Made by a program: the position numbers and the translations under genes
Assembly (NCBI GenBank): GCA_037071015.1
Contig: JBAMOY010000001.1
Location: 372,001-436,000 of the forward strand
DNA: 64,000 bases
From: JBAMOY01 sp037071015
Lineage (GTDB): Bacteria; Bacillota_I; Bacilli_A; RF39; UBA660
Direction of reading: 5' to 3'
The notes under the pieces: generated by a model
Told to the model about the DNA's origin: nothing
The model's input: the letters and a program-made list of their open reading frames with translations, nothing else
Databases searched by the model: none
Shown: positions 1-8,024 of the stretch, in pieces
How the letters are laid out: each line of letters opens with the position of its first letter
Position numbering within the stretch: the stretch's first letter is position 1

Positions 1-37
1 GATATTCAGAACGATACAATATACAGATACGGCAAAA

Positions 38-298
38 ATGACCAAAAAAGAAAAAGATAAAAAAATAATAGAACTAGAAGAAATCGTCCATCGTTTACAA
101 ACAGAGCTTGCTGTAAGAAGAGATGTAGAAAATAGGTATATAAATGGACTAATAAACAGTAAATATAACGAATTTAAAAAACTAATGGAAAATCCGATTT
201 TAACATTTCCAGATAATACACAAGTTGAATTTAATAATCTAAATAAAGAACAACTATTATATCTCCAAAGTTTAGATCAAAAAGGTAAAACAATGTAA
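38..298 (+). CDS. Small coiled-coil protein, possibly the tail of a gene cut by the window edge
   Basis: 86 codons from the first ATG. The frame stays open upstream to the window edge, so this may be the C-terminus of a larger protein. The N-terminal half is rich in Lys and Glu (MTKKEKDKKIIELEEIVHRL) and looks like a coiled coil. The tail has no motif I recognise. There is no convincing ribosome binding site before the ATG, which favours a truncated gene. It lies just upstream of the retron and may be part of the same accessory island, for example the end of a recombinase or replication protein, but nothing in the sequence shows this. Confidence 0.4.
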   Translation: MTKKEKDKKIIELEEIVHRLQTELAVRRDVENRYINGLINSKYNEFKKLMENPILTFPDNTQVEFNNLNKEQLLYLQSLDQKGKTM

Positions 299-480
299 CG
301 ATATAAAGTTAAAATATTCTTTTTAATATGACTATAATATTAGTTAGTAATTTTAGAAAACCAATATATTATATAATATTTTATGTAAAATAATAATGTC
401 AGATATTTGATATTACTTATAAATCACAAGCAACATATATGAATCATTTTTTATTATAAGTTTTATAATATATAAATCTG

Positions 481-489
481 TGATATAAT
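481..489 (+). promoter_or_regulatory. Extended -10 promoter of the retron
   Basis: TGATATAAT at 481-489 is a perfect extended -10 (TGnTATAAT). No good -35 lies 17 bases upstream (TTTTAT at 461-466). Transcription would start near 495-496, which coincides with the first repeat of the predicted retron RNA. The AT-rich stretch 299-480 upstream holds nothing else I can identify. Confidence 0.6.
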
Positions 490-658
490 ATTTGTGCAGT
501 AGCGATTGGAACTATTTCCTACTTTAACGAGTCGTTAAGGGACTTTAATTAACTATAATGATTAATTGTAATAATCCAAAGGACTTCTCTACACCTTGTG
601 TAGCCGCTGCGCTTTATGTCCATTTCCATATTACAATATCATTAGTACTGCATTAATG
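490..658 (+). ncRNA. Predicted retron msr-msd RNA
   Basis: A structured, relatively GC-rich block directly upstream of the reverse transcriptase has retron ncRNA layout. The outer repeats TGCAGTA (495-501, a1) and TACTGCA (646-652, a2) are perfect complements; pairing extends to 489-501/646-658 with G-U pairs and one mismatch. Inside a1 lies a msr-like hairpin TTAACG-AGT-CGTTAA (about 523-537). A long msd-like hairpin is closed by TTGTAATA (566-573) and TATTACAA (629-636), with GGAC (581-584)/GTCC (618-621) and a terminal stem CTACAC (589-594)/GTGTAG (598-603). The order promoter, a1, msr hairpin, msd hairpin, a2, RT matches known retrons. The branching guanosine is not resolved by reading alone. 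Confidence 0.75.
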
Positions 659-671
659 GGAGGTAGTTAAA

Positions 672-1628
672 ATGTGGAAATACATTGGTATAAAAGAATG
701 TAATGAATTTTTACTATCTCTCAACTTATTTAATTGTAAAGATGATAAAAAATACATAAAACTTCTTTATTCAATTAGTAACAGCAAAGAGAAAAATTAT
801 ACAATGTACAAAATAAAAAAGAAAAACGGAAAATATAGAACTGTATATGAACCTAATCCCCGTCTTAAACATATACAAAAACAAATATTAATGAATATTC
901 TTAATAATAAAGCTATATCTAAATATGCAACCGCATATCATAAAGGGATATCCATAAAAGAAAATGCTATTCCTCATATTAACAAAGAAGTTATTTTAAA
1001 ATTGGATATTAAAGATTTTTTTGATAATATCACATTTTTAGATGTTTATAATTCGTGTTTTCCTATAGAATATTTTCCAAAATCAGTTGGCATGATATTA
1101 ACTTTTTTATGCACTTATGATGATCATTTAATCCAAGGAGCGCCAACTTCTGCCTATATTTCAAACCTTGTTATGAAAGATTTTGATAGTGAATTAGGTG
1201 ATTGGTGTAATTTAAATGATATATCTTATACAAGATATTCAGATGATATGACATTTTCCGGTAGTTTTGAACCCAATGTGGTAATTACTAAGGTTAGGAA
1301 AATGTTATATAAATTAGGATTAGAATTAAATAATAATAAAATTTGTGTTATTCATAACTCATCTTGTCAAAATGTTACTGGTTTAGTAGTTAATGAAAAA
1401 ATTCAAGTTAGTGCAAATTACAGAAGAAAATTAAGACAAGAGATATATTATATAAATAAGTTTGGTTTAAAATCTCATTTACAAAAATTGAATATTGAAA
1501 ATGAAAAAAAATATTTAAATAGTCTATATGGCAAGGTATTATATGTTTTATCAATAAATAATAATGATAAAGAATTCATTGGATATAAAAAATATCTTCG
1601 AGAAAAAATTATTGCTGAAAAAAAATAA
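672..1628 (+). CDS. Retron reverse transcriptase
   Basis: 318 residues, the usual size for a stand-alone retron RT, which reverse-transcribes its own msr-msd RNA into multicopy single-stranded DNA. Visible in order: the N-terminal block (YKIKKKNGKYRTVYEP, then LKHIQKQIL), the palm motif with LKLDIKDFFDNI, QGAPTSAYISN, the catalytic YSDD at residues 189-192, and a VTG motif at 235-237 (NVTGLVV) typical of the retron clade rather than group II introns. There is no maturase or HNH domain. GGGAGG is placed upstream of the ATG (658-663). It sits directly after the predicted msr-msd RNA and before the zinc-ribbon nuclease gene, the usual RNA-RT-effector order. Confidence 0.93.
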   Translation: MWKYIGIKECNEFLLSLNLFNCKDDKKYIKLLYSISNSKEKNYTMYKIKKKNGKYRTVYEPNPRLKHIQKQILMNILNNKAISKYATAYHKGISIKENAIPHINKEVILKLDIKDFFDNITFLDVYNSCFPIEYFPKSVGMILTFLCTYDDHLIQGAPTSAYISNLVMKDFDSELGDWCNLNDISYTRYSDDMTFSGSFEPNVVITKVRKMLYKLGLELNNNKICVIHNSSCQNVTGLVVNEKIQVSANYRRKLRQEIYYINKFGLKSHLQKLNIENEKKYLNSLYGKVLYVLSINNNDKEFIGYKKYLREKIIAEKK

Positions 1629-1638
1629 ATATTTTACT

Positions 1639-1664
1639 AAAGATAACCAAGAGGTTGTCTTTTT
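1639..1664 (+). terminator. Intrinsic terminator between RT and effector
   Basis: A stem AAAGATAACC (1639-1648) / GGTTGTCTTT (1653-1662) with one G-U pair and an AAGA loop is followed by a T-run. It would terminate or attenuate transcription after the RT, so the downstream nuclease gene is either expressed by read-through at a lower level or from its own promoter. Confidence 0.7.
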
Positions 1665-1766
1665 AATTATTTTAGTATGGTACGGAGGGTGGTGGATACC
1701 AAATAGTTAGAATAAATAACTATAACGATTTGTTTGTTAAAGATTAAATAGAAAAGAGAGGTAAAA

Positions 1767-4124
1767 ATGAAAATATTTAAAGATTGGTGTTTAGAAAATA
1801 AGCGATTAGAAGTATTAGAATTATATGAAAATGCCAACAATTTAAAAGCGAGTAATCAAATCGGTTTTTCATCCGGTAAAAAAGTTTGGTGGAAGTGTTC
1901 AGTGTGTGGTTTATCATGGCAACAATCTCCAAACAAAATGAATAAAAAAAGAAATGTTGGTTGTCCTTATTGTAATCGTTCACGTCCTAGTTATCTTTAT
2001 AATTTAGCTTTATTATATCCAGAATTGGAATCTGAATGGGATTATGAGAAAAATGATATATTACCTATAGATTGTCTACCTAGTAGTAGTAAGAGAGTCT
2101 TTTGGAAATGTCGGAATAATCATCGTTGGGATAGCATTATTTCAGATCGGGTTGAGAGTGTAAAGAAATGCCGAATTTCCAAAAAACCTGTATGTCCTTA
2201 TTGCAATCACGAAAGAATATCTCCGACTTATAATTTAGTAACCGAATTTCCCAATATTGCTAAACAGTGGAATTATATTAAAAATAAGGATATTATACCA
2301 CTTAATGTTAGTCCAAAATCTCAGAAAAAGGTATGGTGGATATGCGAGTATAACCCAAACCATACTTGGCAAGATAGAATAGCTAATCGAACTGTTTTAA
2401 ATCGAAGTTGTCATATTTGTTCCAAAAATCATATATCATTCATGGCAAGAGTTTTATTTTATTATTTAAAGCAATATTTTACTGATTGTGAGATCGAATA
2501 TAATTTAATAGGCCATTATGTTGCCGACATCTATATTCCTTCTCATAAAATTGTTATCGAATATGACGGTTGGTTTTTTCATGATACTGAAGATTCTAAG
2601 AAAAGGGAATTAAAAAAAGATCAAGTTTTAACTGATGCAGGTTATCAATTAATTAGAGTTAAAGAAAATAAAACTCCAATGTCCGACATTATTATCAAAG
2701 ATAATCAAATTATTTATTATAAATATGATGATTTAAGAAATGTCGATGCTTTAATTAAGGAAGTTGGTAGTGTTATTGGTAATATAATTAATCATAAAAT
2801 TGATATTAAAAGTGATGTCATTAACGATTATCAAAAAATTGAAAATCTATATTTTCATATCCGTAAAGCTAATTCCCTAGCTGTTCAAAGACCAGATTTA
2901 GCTAAAGAATGGAGTTCAAATAATAAAATTTCATTGGATAATGTTACTCCTAGATCAACCTATAGAGCAAATTGGGTTTGTCCTAAATGTCACAATGAAT
3001 ATGGTACAGCTGTTCGTAATCGTGCTATTCTTAATTCAGCTTGTCCTTACTGTGCTAATTTAAAAGTTTATGAACGCAATTCGTTAGCTTATATGTTTCC
3101 AGAATTGGTTAAAGAATGGGATTATAATAAAAATGGTAGTTTGAAACCGGAAGATATTACCAGAGGATGTGATAAAAAGGTATGGTGGAAATGTGCAAAA
3201 GGACATTCATGGCAAACCTTTGTATATAGTCGAACAGGAAAATATAAAACTAATTGTCCATATTGTAGTCACTACAAGCTTACACCAGAGAATTCTTTAG
3301 AAGTTAGAAATCCAGAATTAAAACAGTATTGGAATTATCATAAAAATGATAAACAACCATCGGAGTATTCTTATCACTCTAATAAGAAGGTATGGTGGAT
3401 ATGTGACAAAGGGCATGTATGGCAACAGAGTATTAATGGTATACAGAAAATAAAATCAACTATTAAATGTCCATATTGTCGTAACATTAGATTAACAGAT
3501 GTAAATTCATTAAAAAGTATTTATCCTGATTTATGTGAATATTGGGATTACGAGAAAAATCATAAATTAATCCCTGATGGTGTTAGAGCTAATTCCTCTA
3601 ATAAATATTGGTGGAGATGTGAAAAAGGGCATTCTTGGAAGACTCAAATCTCGACCCGTAAACATAATAAAAGTTGCCCATTATGTAAAAAAGTAGATAA
3701 TAGTCTAAGAACCAATAGACCACTATTGGCAACTGAGTGGGATGTTCAAAAAAATATTGGTCTGTCACCAGAGACTATTTCTACATATTCTGGAAAAAAA
3801 GTTTGGTGGCGTTGTCAAAACAACCATAGTTGGCAAGATACTGTTTGTCATCGAAGTGGTGGACGTGGGTGTCCATTTTGTTCTGGAAGAAGGGCATCTG
3901 ACACTAATAATTTGGCAATCATGTTTCCTAAAATAGCTGAAGAATGGGACTATGATAAAAATGGTAATCTTAAACCAGATAATGTTACCGCTCACTCTGG
4001 TAAGAAAGTGTGGTGGAAGTGTAAGCATGGTCACACTTGGGAAACCAGTGTATCGAATAGAAGTCGAGGTACTAATTGTCCCAAATGCTTCGAATTAAAG
4101 CGAAATGGTATAAACAATGAATGA
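1767..4124 (+). CDS. Multi-zinc-ribbon protein with embedded Vsr/DUF559-like nuclease; candidate retron effector
   Basis: 785 residues built from repeats of about 65-75 residues. Each repeat has a stretch like L..YPEL..EWDY.KN..L.P, a KKVWWKC.KGHSW element and a closing CPYC-type knuckle, the treble-clef zinc-ribbon family I know as PF14311/DUF4379. I count three repeats before and six after a nuclease domain at about residues 222-330. That domain carries D254, E265 and D267 in VADIYIPSHKIVIEYDG, then FFHD and LTDAGYQLIRVKE, the layout of DUF559/Vsr-like PD-(D/E)XK nucleases. AGAGAGG precedes the ATG. The gene is 138 bases after the RT, separated by a terminator hairpin, and ends in TGA. By analogy with other retrons I infer a toxic effector held in check by the RT-msDNA complex. 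Zinc ribbons could bind msDNA or target nucleic acid. Confidence 0.8.
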   Translation: MKIFKDWCLENKRLEVLELYENANNLKASNQIGFSSGKKVWWKCSVCGLSWQQSPNKMNKKRNVGCPYCNRSRPSYLYNLALLYPELESEWDYEKNDILPIDCLPSSSKRVFWKCRNNHRWDSIISDRVESVKKCRISKKPVCPYCNHERISPTYNLVTEFPNIAKQWNYIKNKDIIPLNVSPKSQKKVWWICEYNPNHTWQDRIANRTVLNRSCHICSKNHISFMARVLFYYLKQYFTDCEIEYNLIGHYVADIYIPSHKIVIEYDGWFFHDTEDSKKRELKKDQVLTDAGYQLIRVKENKTPMSDIIIKDNQIIYYKYDDLRNVDALIKEVGSVIGNIINHKIDIKSDVINDYQKIENLYFHIRKANSLAVQRPDLAKEWSSNNKISLDNVTPRSTYRANWVCPKCHNEYGTAVRNRAILNSACPYCANLKVYERNSLAYMFPELVKEWDYNKNGSLKPEDITRGCDKKVWWKCAKGHSWQTFVYSRTGKYKTNCPYCSHYKLTPENSLEVRNPELKQYWNYHKNDKQPSEYSYHSNKKVWWICDKGHVWQQSINGIQKIKSTIKCPYCRNIRLTDVNSLKSIYPDLCEYWDYEKNHKLIPDGVRANSSNKYWWRCEKGHSWKTQISTRKHNKSCPLCKKVDNSLRTNRPLLATEWDVQKNIGLSPETISTYSGKKVWWRCQNNHSWQDTVCHRSGGRGCPFCSGRRASDTNNLAIMFPKIAEEWDYDKNGNLKPDNVTAHSGKKVWWKCKHGHTWETSVSNRSRGTNCPKCFELKRNGINNE

Positions 4125-4165
4125 AAAATTTTGATTAATTATCATCAAAAGAATTTGGCATGATA

Positions 4166-4174
4166 TGATATAAT
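4166..4174 (+). promoter_or_regulatory. Extended -10 promoter
   Basis: TGATATAAT at 4166-4174, 24 bases before the start codon of the DUF1287 gene. No strong -35 is visible. It separates the retron island from the next gene. Confidence 0.5.
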
Positions 4175-4197
4175 AAAAATGTGGTTAGGAGATTACT

Positions 4198-4845
4198 ATG
4201 AAAAATAAAAAAATTAGAAATATTATCATTACAATCATTATCACAATCTTAGTATTTATTATATATTTGTTATATTATTATAATTTAATACCTCATAAAA
4301 AATATAATAATGCTGATTTTGATATTATTACTTACAAGAGTATTGCTGATTATGATCAAGATGGCGTTGATGATCAAACGGATATTTTAAATAGTGCGCG
4401 TGACTATGTTAGAACTAGGCCTAAATATAAAAGTAAATACTATAATGATGGTTATCCTGATGATCAATATGGAGTATGTACCGATGTTGTTTCTTTCGCC
4501 TTAGTGGGAGCCGGGTATGATTTACGCCAGTTAGTTACCGATGATATTCGTAATAATCCTAATAATTATATGATTAGTAATCCTGATTCTAACATTGACT
4601 TTAGAAGAGTTAAAAACTTAAATGTTTTTTTTAAGAACAATGCAACATCCTTAACTACTGATCTAGAGCAAATAGATCAGTGGCAAGGTGGTGATATTGT
4701 TGTATTTACGAAGCATATTGCTATTGTATCTAACAAACGTAATTATCGTGGAATTCCTTATATTATCCATAATGCTGGTCAGCCAGTTTATGAAGAAGAT
4801 GCTATTAATAGATATAAAATAATTGGGCATTATCGTTGGAAATAG
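4198..4845 (+). CDS. DUF1287 family membrane-anchored protein
   Basis: 215 residues. Residues 9-32 form one hydrophobic segment, a signal anchor, so the rest is probably outside the cell. The body matches the DUF1287 family as I know it: GVCTDVVSFALVGAGYDLR with Cys94, and a later KHIAIVS with a histidine, the Cys/His pair expected of an NlpC/P60-like fold. DYDQDGVDD (residues 51-59) resembles a calcium-binding DxDxDG loop, and such a loop is common in this family. A cell-wall peptidase or amidase role is plausible but not shown. TTAGGAG lies upstream of the start, and it has its own promoter. Confidence 0.75.
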   Translation: MKNKKIRNIIITIIITILVFIIYLLYYYNLIPHKKYNNADFDIITYKSIADYDQDGVDDQTDILNSARDYVRTRPKYKSKYYNDGYPDDQYGVCTDVVSFALVGAGYDLRQLVTDDIRNNPNNYMISNPDSNIDFRRVKNLNVFFKNNATSLTTDLEQIDQWQGGDIVVFTKHIAIVSNKRNYRGIPYIIHNAGQPVYEEDAINRYKIIGHYRWK

Positions 4846-4855
4846 AAATAAACTA

Positions 4856-4884
4856 TTGACAAGTGTCAACATAACACATATAAT
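4856..4884 (+). promoter_or_regulatory. Promoter with overlapping palindromic operator before the NrtR-like gene
   Basis: TTGACA (4856-4861) and TATAAT (4879-4884) are perfect consensus hexamers spaced 17 bases. The -35 is the left half of a perfect 14-base palindrome, TTGACA-AG-TGTCAA (4856-4869). A protein bound there would block RNA polymerase. The adjacent gene encodes a Nudix regulator, so autorepression is the simplest reading. Confidence 0.75.
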
Positions 4885-4903
4885 GTAATTGTGAGGTGGT
4901 TGA

Positions 4904-5581
4904 ATGGAAGTTAAAAATCCATTATATCGCAATCAGGGGATTCATGTTATTGCTAGTATCTTTACGGTGGATCGGGGTGTAACTAAAATTCTTTTGATTA
5001 AAAGAAACAATGAACCGTTTAAAGATAAATGGTCATTAGTCGGTGGTGCGCTATATAATAATGAGGATTTAGAAGATTGTTTACACCGAGAAATTTTAGA
5101 AAAAACAGGAATAGATGATATCGATTTATATTTGTGTAATATTCATGGAAAAGTAGGACGTTCACCAGTTATGCGCATGGTAGCCGTTTCTTATGTAGGT
5201 GTTATCGATAGTGAGAAAGTTGCGATATTAAATAAAACGTTAAAAACTTCTGATGCAGCTTGGTTTACTATTGATAATATTCCAGAATTAGCCTATGACC
5301 ATAATCAAATTTTACCCGCAACCTTAGAAAAATTGAAGTCATTGATCTTGAATACTAATATATTGCGATCTTTATTTCCTAATGGCTTTACTTTGCCTGA
5401 AATTCAACAGGTATATGAATCGATTTTAGGTAAGAGCTTTGATCGAAGAAATTTCCGACGCAAATTTCTTAATTTAGGCCTAATTATCGATACTAATAAA
5501 ACGATTAGGTTTAATGGAACTAAGCCAGCCAAATTGTACAAGTTTAAAAATAAAATAATTAATGATAAAAATGTATTTTAA
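4904..5581 (+). CDS. NrtR-like Nudix transcriptional regulator
   Basis: 225 residues. The N-terminal Nudix domain (about 10-150) has an intact Nudix box starting at G48: G-x5-E-x7-REI-x-E-x-G (GALYNNEDLEDC, HREILEKTGI). The C-terminal part (about 155-225) has the winged-helix features of the NrtR family (TLPEIQQVYESILGK, FDRRNFRRKF, KPAKLYKF). NrtR proteins repress NAD-biosynthesis or ADP-ribose genes and release DNA on binding an ADP-ribose-type ligand. The complete Nudix box means hydrolase activity may be retained. GAGGTGG precedes the ATG. A terminator follows directly, so it may be transcribed alone while controlling nearby genes. Confidence 0.82.
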   Translation: MEVKNPLYRNQGIHVIASIFTVDRGVTKILLIKRNNEPFKDKWSLVGGALYNNEDLEDCLHREILEKTGIDDIDLYLCNIHGKVGRSPVMRMVAVSYVGVIDSEKVAILNKTLKTSDAAWFTIDNIPELAYDHNQILPATLEKLKSLILNTNILRSLFPNGFTLPEIQQVYESILGKSFDRRNFRRKFLNLGLIIDTNKTIRFNGTKPAKLYKFKNKIINDKNVF

Positions 5582-5593
5582 TACATTTTTATA
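5567..5593 (+). terminator. Terminator after the NrtR-like gene
   Basis: AAAAATGTA (5567-5575) pairs with TACATTTTT (5582-5590). The stop codon of the NrtR-like gene lies in the loop. The right arm doubles as the T-run. Confidence 0.55.
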
Positions 5594-5634
5594 AAGCACA
5601 TTAATGCGTCAAAATAACACTTGGAGGTTAAAAA

Positions 5635-6192
5635 ATGATTTACTTATTAAGACATGGTTTAGATGATGAAAATTACATAGGGGGGTGGAGTAATATTGAT
5701 CTGATACCGCAGGGTTATGAACAGGTTAGAAATGCATCAGAATTTATCAAGCGGCATGAATTAGTTATTAAACATATTTATACTAGTGACGTTAAAAGAA
5801 CAGTCACAACGGCTCAAATAGTGTCATCGATGATAGGAGCCCCTATTATTTGTGATTCTAATGTTCGCGAACTAAATAAGGGTGATTTAAATGGTATGTT
5901 AGTAGAAAAGGCAATTAAAGAATATCCAGAATATTTTGATAATATTACCGTGGATACTAAATATCCTAATGGAGAAAGTATGAAAGAATTTTACCAAAGA
6001 ATTAAAGAATATTTACCAAAGCTATATGATTTAGATAATAATTTGATAGTTACACATCGAGGAGTAATTAATATGTTATATTTCCTACTAAATAATATTG
6101 ATTTAGATATGAATAAAGAGAGGTTTGATGTCACTCATGGTTCAATTCACAAATTGAATATTAAAGAAAAGAAAATTGAAAGGATTTATTAA
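5635..6192 (+). CDS. Histidine phosphatase family protein
   Basis: 185 residues of the phosphoglycerate mutase/histidine phosphatase superfamily. The phosphorylated histidine sits in LLRHG (H7), the second histidine in VTHRG (H141), and the acidic VRELNKGDLNG motif lies between. This is about the length of small-molecule phosphatases such as CobC or broad-specificity PhoE-type enzymes, not glycolytic mutases (about 230-250). GGAGGT lies eight bases before the start. The next gene begins two bases after its stop, so the two are co-transcribed. The substrate cannot be read from sequence; the NrtR-like and NadR-like neighbours hint at nucleotides. Confidence 0.8.
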   Translation: MIYLLRHGLDDENYIGGWSNIDLIPQGYEQVRNASEFIKRHELVIKHIYTSDVKRTVTTAQIVSSMIGAPIICDSNVRELNKGDLNGMLVEKAIKEYPEYFDNITVDTKYPNGESMKEFYQRIKEYLPKLYDLDNNLIVTHRGVINMLYFLLNNIDLDMNKERFDVTHGSIHKLNIKEKKIERIY

Positions 6193-6193
6193 T

Positions 6194-6760
6194 ATGTCAA
6201 AAAAAGAAAAAAATGAATATCAAAAAATAATTGAAGAGTATGAAAGAATGAAAGAGCAATTATTAAGCTATCAAACTGAATATAATCAATTATCACCTAT
6301 AATCGAAGAATTAAAAAAAGATCCAAATGTTATAAAATTCATTGAAATAAATGCAAAACTAAAAGGTGTAAACAGTGAGATAAAGAGATTAGAATCTAAA
6401 ATAGCAGAGCAAAACATGATGTATTGTAATCATTACTTCGTAATTCAAAGAGATAATGGTGGATATGATGGACATCGCTATGAAAGAGATTACGAAGTAA
6501 CTTGTATCCATTGTGGATTAACTAACAAATATATGAAGTTTTATGGAAGTGAATTTAATGAATATCAAAGAAAAATGAATTATATTTATGTTTATTATAA
6601 CCATAATACTCAAACTTATGGTTGGGTTTCTGAAAAAGAGCTTCCATTGTTAAAAGAAATAGTTGATAAATTTATCGATGAATATCCAAATGCCAGTAAT
6701 CAAGATATTGAAAAACATATTAAATTAGTAAAAAAGATGAAAGGTGGTAAATTATGTTAG
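6194..6760 (+). CDS. Unrecognised coiled-coil protein with putative zinc site
   Basis: 188 residues from the ATG at 6194, which I prefer to an in-frame codon at 6176 because AAAGGA lies ten bases upstream. Residues 1-75 are highly charged and heptad-like (coiled coil). The middle has CNHYF and CIHCG separated by about 35 residues, which could form a zinc ribbon. The C-terminal half has repeated Tyr and Asn (YIYVYYNHNTQTYGWV). It overlaps the start of the NadR/CYTH gene by seven bases, which implies translational coupling. I do not recognise the family. Confidence 0.6.
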   Translation: MSKKEKNEYQKIIEEYERMKEQLLSYQTEYNQLSPIIEELKKDPNVIKFIEINAKLKGVNSEIKRLESKIAEQNMMYCNHYFVIQRDNGGYDGHRYERDYEVTCIHCGLTNKYMKFYGSEFNEYQRKMNYIYVYYNHNTQTYGWVSEKELPLLKEIVDKFIDEYPNASNQDIEKHIKLVKKMKGGKLC

Positions 6761-7890
6761 TCGGAAAAATTTGCTTAACTGGTGGTCCATGTGCGGGAAA
6801 GACAACTGCACTCTCAGCTATTGAAGAAAATCTACAAGAACAAGGTTATAATGTTTTAATTGTTTCAGAAAGTGCTACTGAACTTATAAAAGGTGGTATT
6901 AGACCGTTTGGTAAAAAAAGTGTTGATTTATTATTGTTTCAAAATTTAATAATAAATTATCAATTAAATAAAGAAAAAATTTATGAAGAAGCTGCCAATT
7001 CATTAGAAGGAAAAACAGTTATTATATATGACCGTGGTGTAATTGATAATAAGGGTTATATTGGGGATAAAAAGTTTAGCCAATTACTAGTCCAAAATAA
7101 TTTGAATGAATTAACTATAATGGATAATTATGATATAGTTATTCATATGGTAACAGCTGCAGATGGAGCGTTAAGGTTCTATACATTAGAAAACAATAAT
7201 GCTAGAACTGAGACACCAGAACAGGCTAGAACTGTTGATAAACAAATATCTGATGCGTGGGTTGGTCATAATAATTTGAAAATTATTGATAATAGTGTTG
7301 ATTTTGATAACAAAATTAAAAAGGTTATTAATGAAATAAATAATTTTTTGGGTAATCCCGTAACAATTAGAAAACAAAAAAAATATTTGATTGATACGAG
7401 CAAATCCGATTTAAGTTTTATCGAAAAAGAAGGATGTACTAAAATTGATATCGAACAAACCTATTTTCACTGTTCAAATGACAATTGTGAAAGAAGATTA
7501 CGAAAACGTGTTTACCGAGATGATAGTACTTATTATTTGACTTTACAGCGAAAGAAAGAAGCAACTAATAAAATCATTGTCGATAAAAAAATTACCGAAA
7601 AAGAGTATAATCGGCTTCTTAATTATTATGATGATAAAGTAACTATAAGCAAGCGGCGATATGCTTTCATTTATCATAAACAATATTTTAAATTAGACAT
7701 ATTTGAACAGGATAATTTGTGCGTTTTAGAAGTTGAACCAACTTTAGAAAATTGTAATATAGATATTCCATGCGAATTAAAAGTAGACAAAGAAATAAGT
7801 AATAATCCCCACTATCGCAATTATAATTTGGCTTTTAATAAATCAAATAAGCAATATAATATTAATTGTTCCAATATATTAAACAAATAA
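6754..7890 (+). CDS. NadR/TTD14-like P-loop ATPase fused to a CYTH domain
   Basis: 378 residues. The N-terminal domain (1-190) is an AAA_28/NadR-type P-loop: Walker A GGPCAGKT at residues 10-17, SESATELI, and IIYDRGVIDNKGYI. The C-terminal domain (about 205-370) has CYTH features: ERRLRKR, a tract ending YLTLQRKK, and later LDIF and CVLEVEP. CYTH domains bind phosphate-rich ligands through a basic and acidic tunnel. The same two-domain order occurs in the animal TTD14 family; bacterial members are uncharacterised as far as I know. It may phosphorylate a nucleoside-like ligand, and the NrtR-like gene nearby would suit NAD-related metabolism, but that is inference. A terminator follows. Confidence 0.75.
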   Translation: MLVGKICLTGGPCAGKTTALSAIEENLQEQGYNVLIVSESATELIKGGIRPFGKKSVDLLLFQNLIINYQLNKEKIYEEAANSLEGKTVIIYDRGVIDNKGYIGDKKFSQLLVQNNLNELTIMDNYDIVIHMVTAADGALRFYTLENNNARTETPEQARTVDKQISDAWVGHNNLKIIDNSVDFDNKIKKVINEINNFLGNPVTIRKQKKYLIDTSKSDLSFIEKEGCTKIDIEQTYFHCSNDNCERRLRKRVYRDDSTYYLTLQRKKEATNKIIVDKKITEKEYNRLLNYYDDKVTISKRRYAFIYHKQYFKLDIFEQDNLCVLEVEPTLENCNIDIPCELKVDKEISNNPHYRNYNLAFNKSNKQYNINCSNILNK

Positions 7891-7905
7891 AAAATACAAT
7901 TATTA

Positions 7906-7935
7906 GAAAAACACTTGAATGTGTTTTTCGTTTTA
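7906..7935 (+). terminator. Terminator after the NadR/CYTH gene
   Basis: Perfect stem GAAAAACAC (7906-7914) / GTGTTTTTC (7921-7929) followed by GTTTTATT. Confidence 0.75.
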
Positions 7936-7961
7936 TTATATAAAAAAATTATGTTTTAATA

Positions 7962-7990
7962 TTGTAATACAAGTATTTTTTTGTTATAAT
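7962..7990 (+). promoter_or_regulatory. Promoter of the DUF1292 gene
   Basis: TTGTAA (7962-7967) and TATAAT (7985-7990), spaced 17 bases. Confidence 0.7.
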
Positions 7991-8024
7991 GTAAGAGATA
8001 ATGATAATAAAAGGGAGATGCCGT

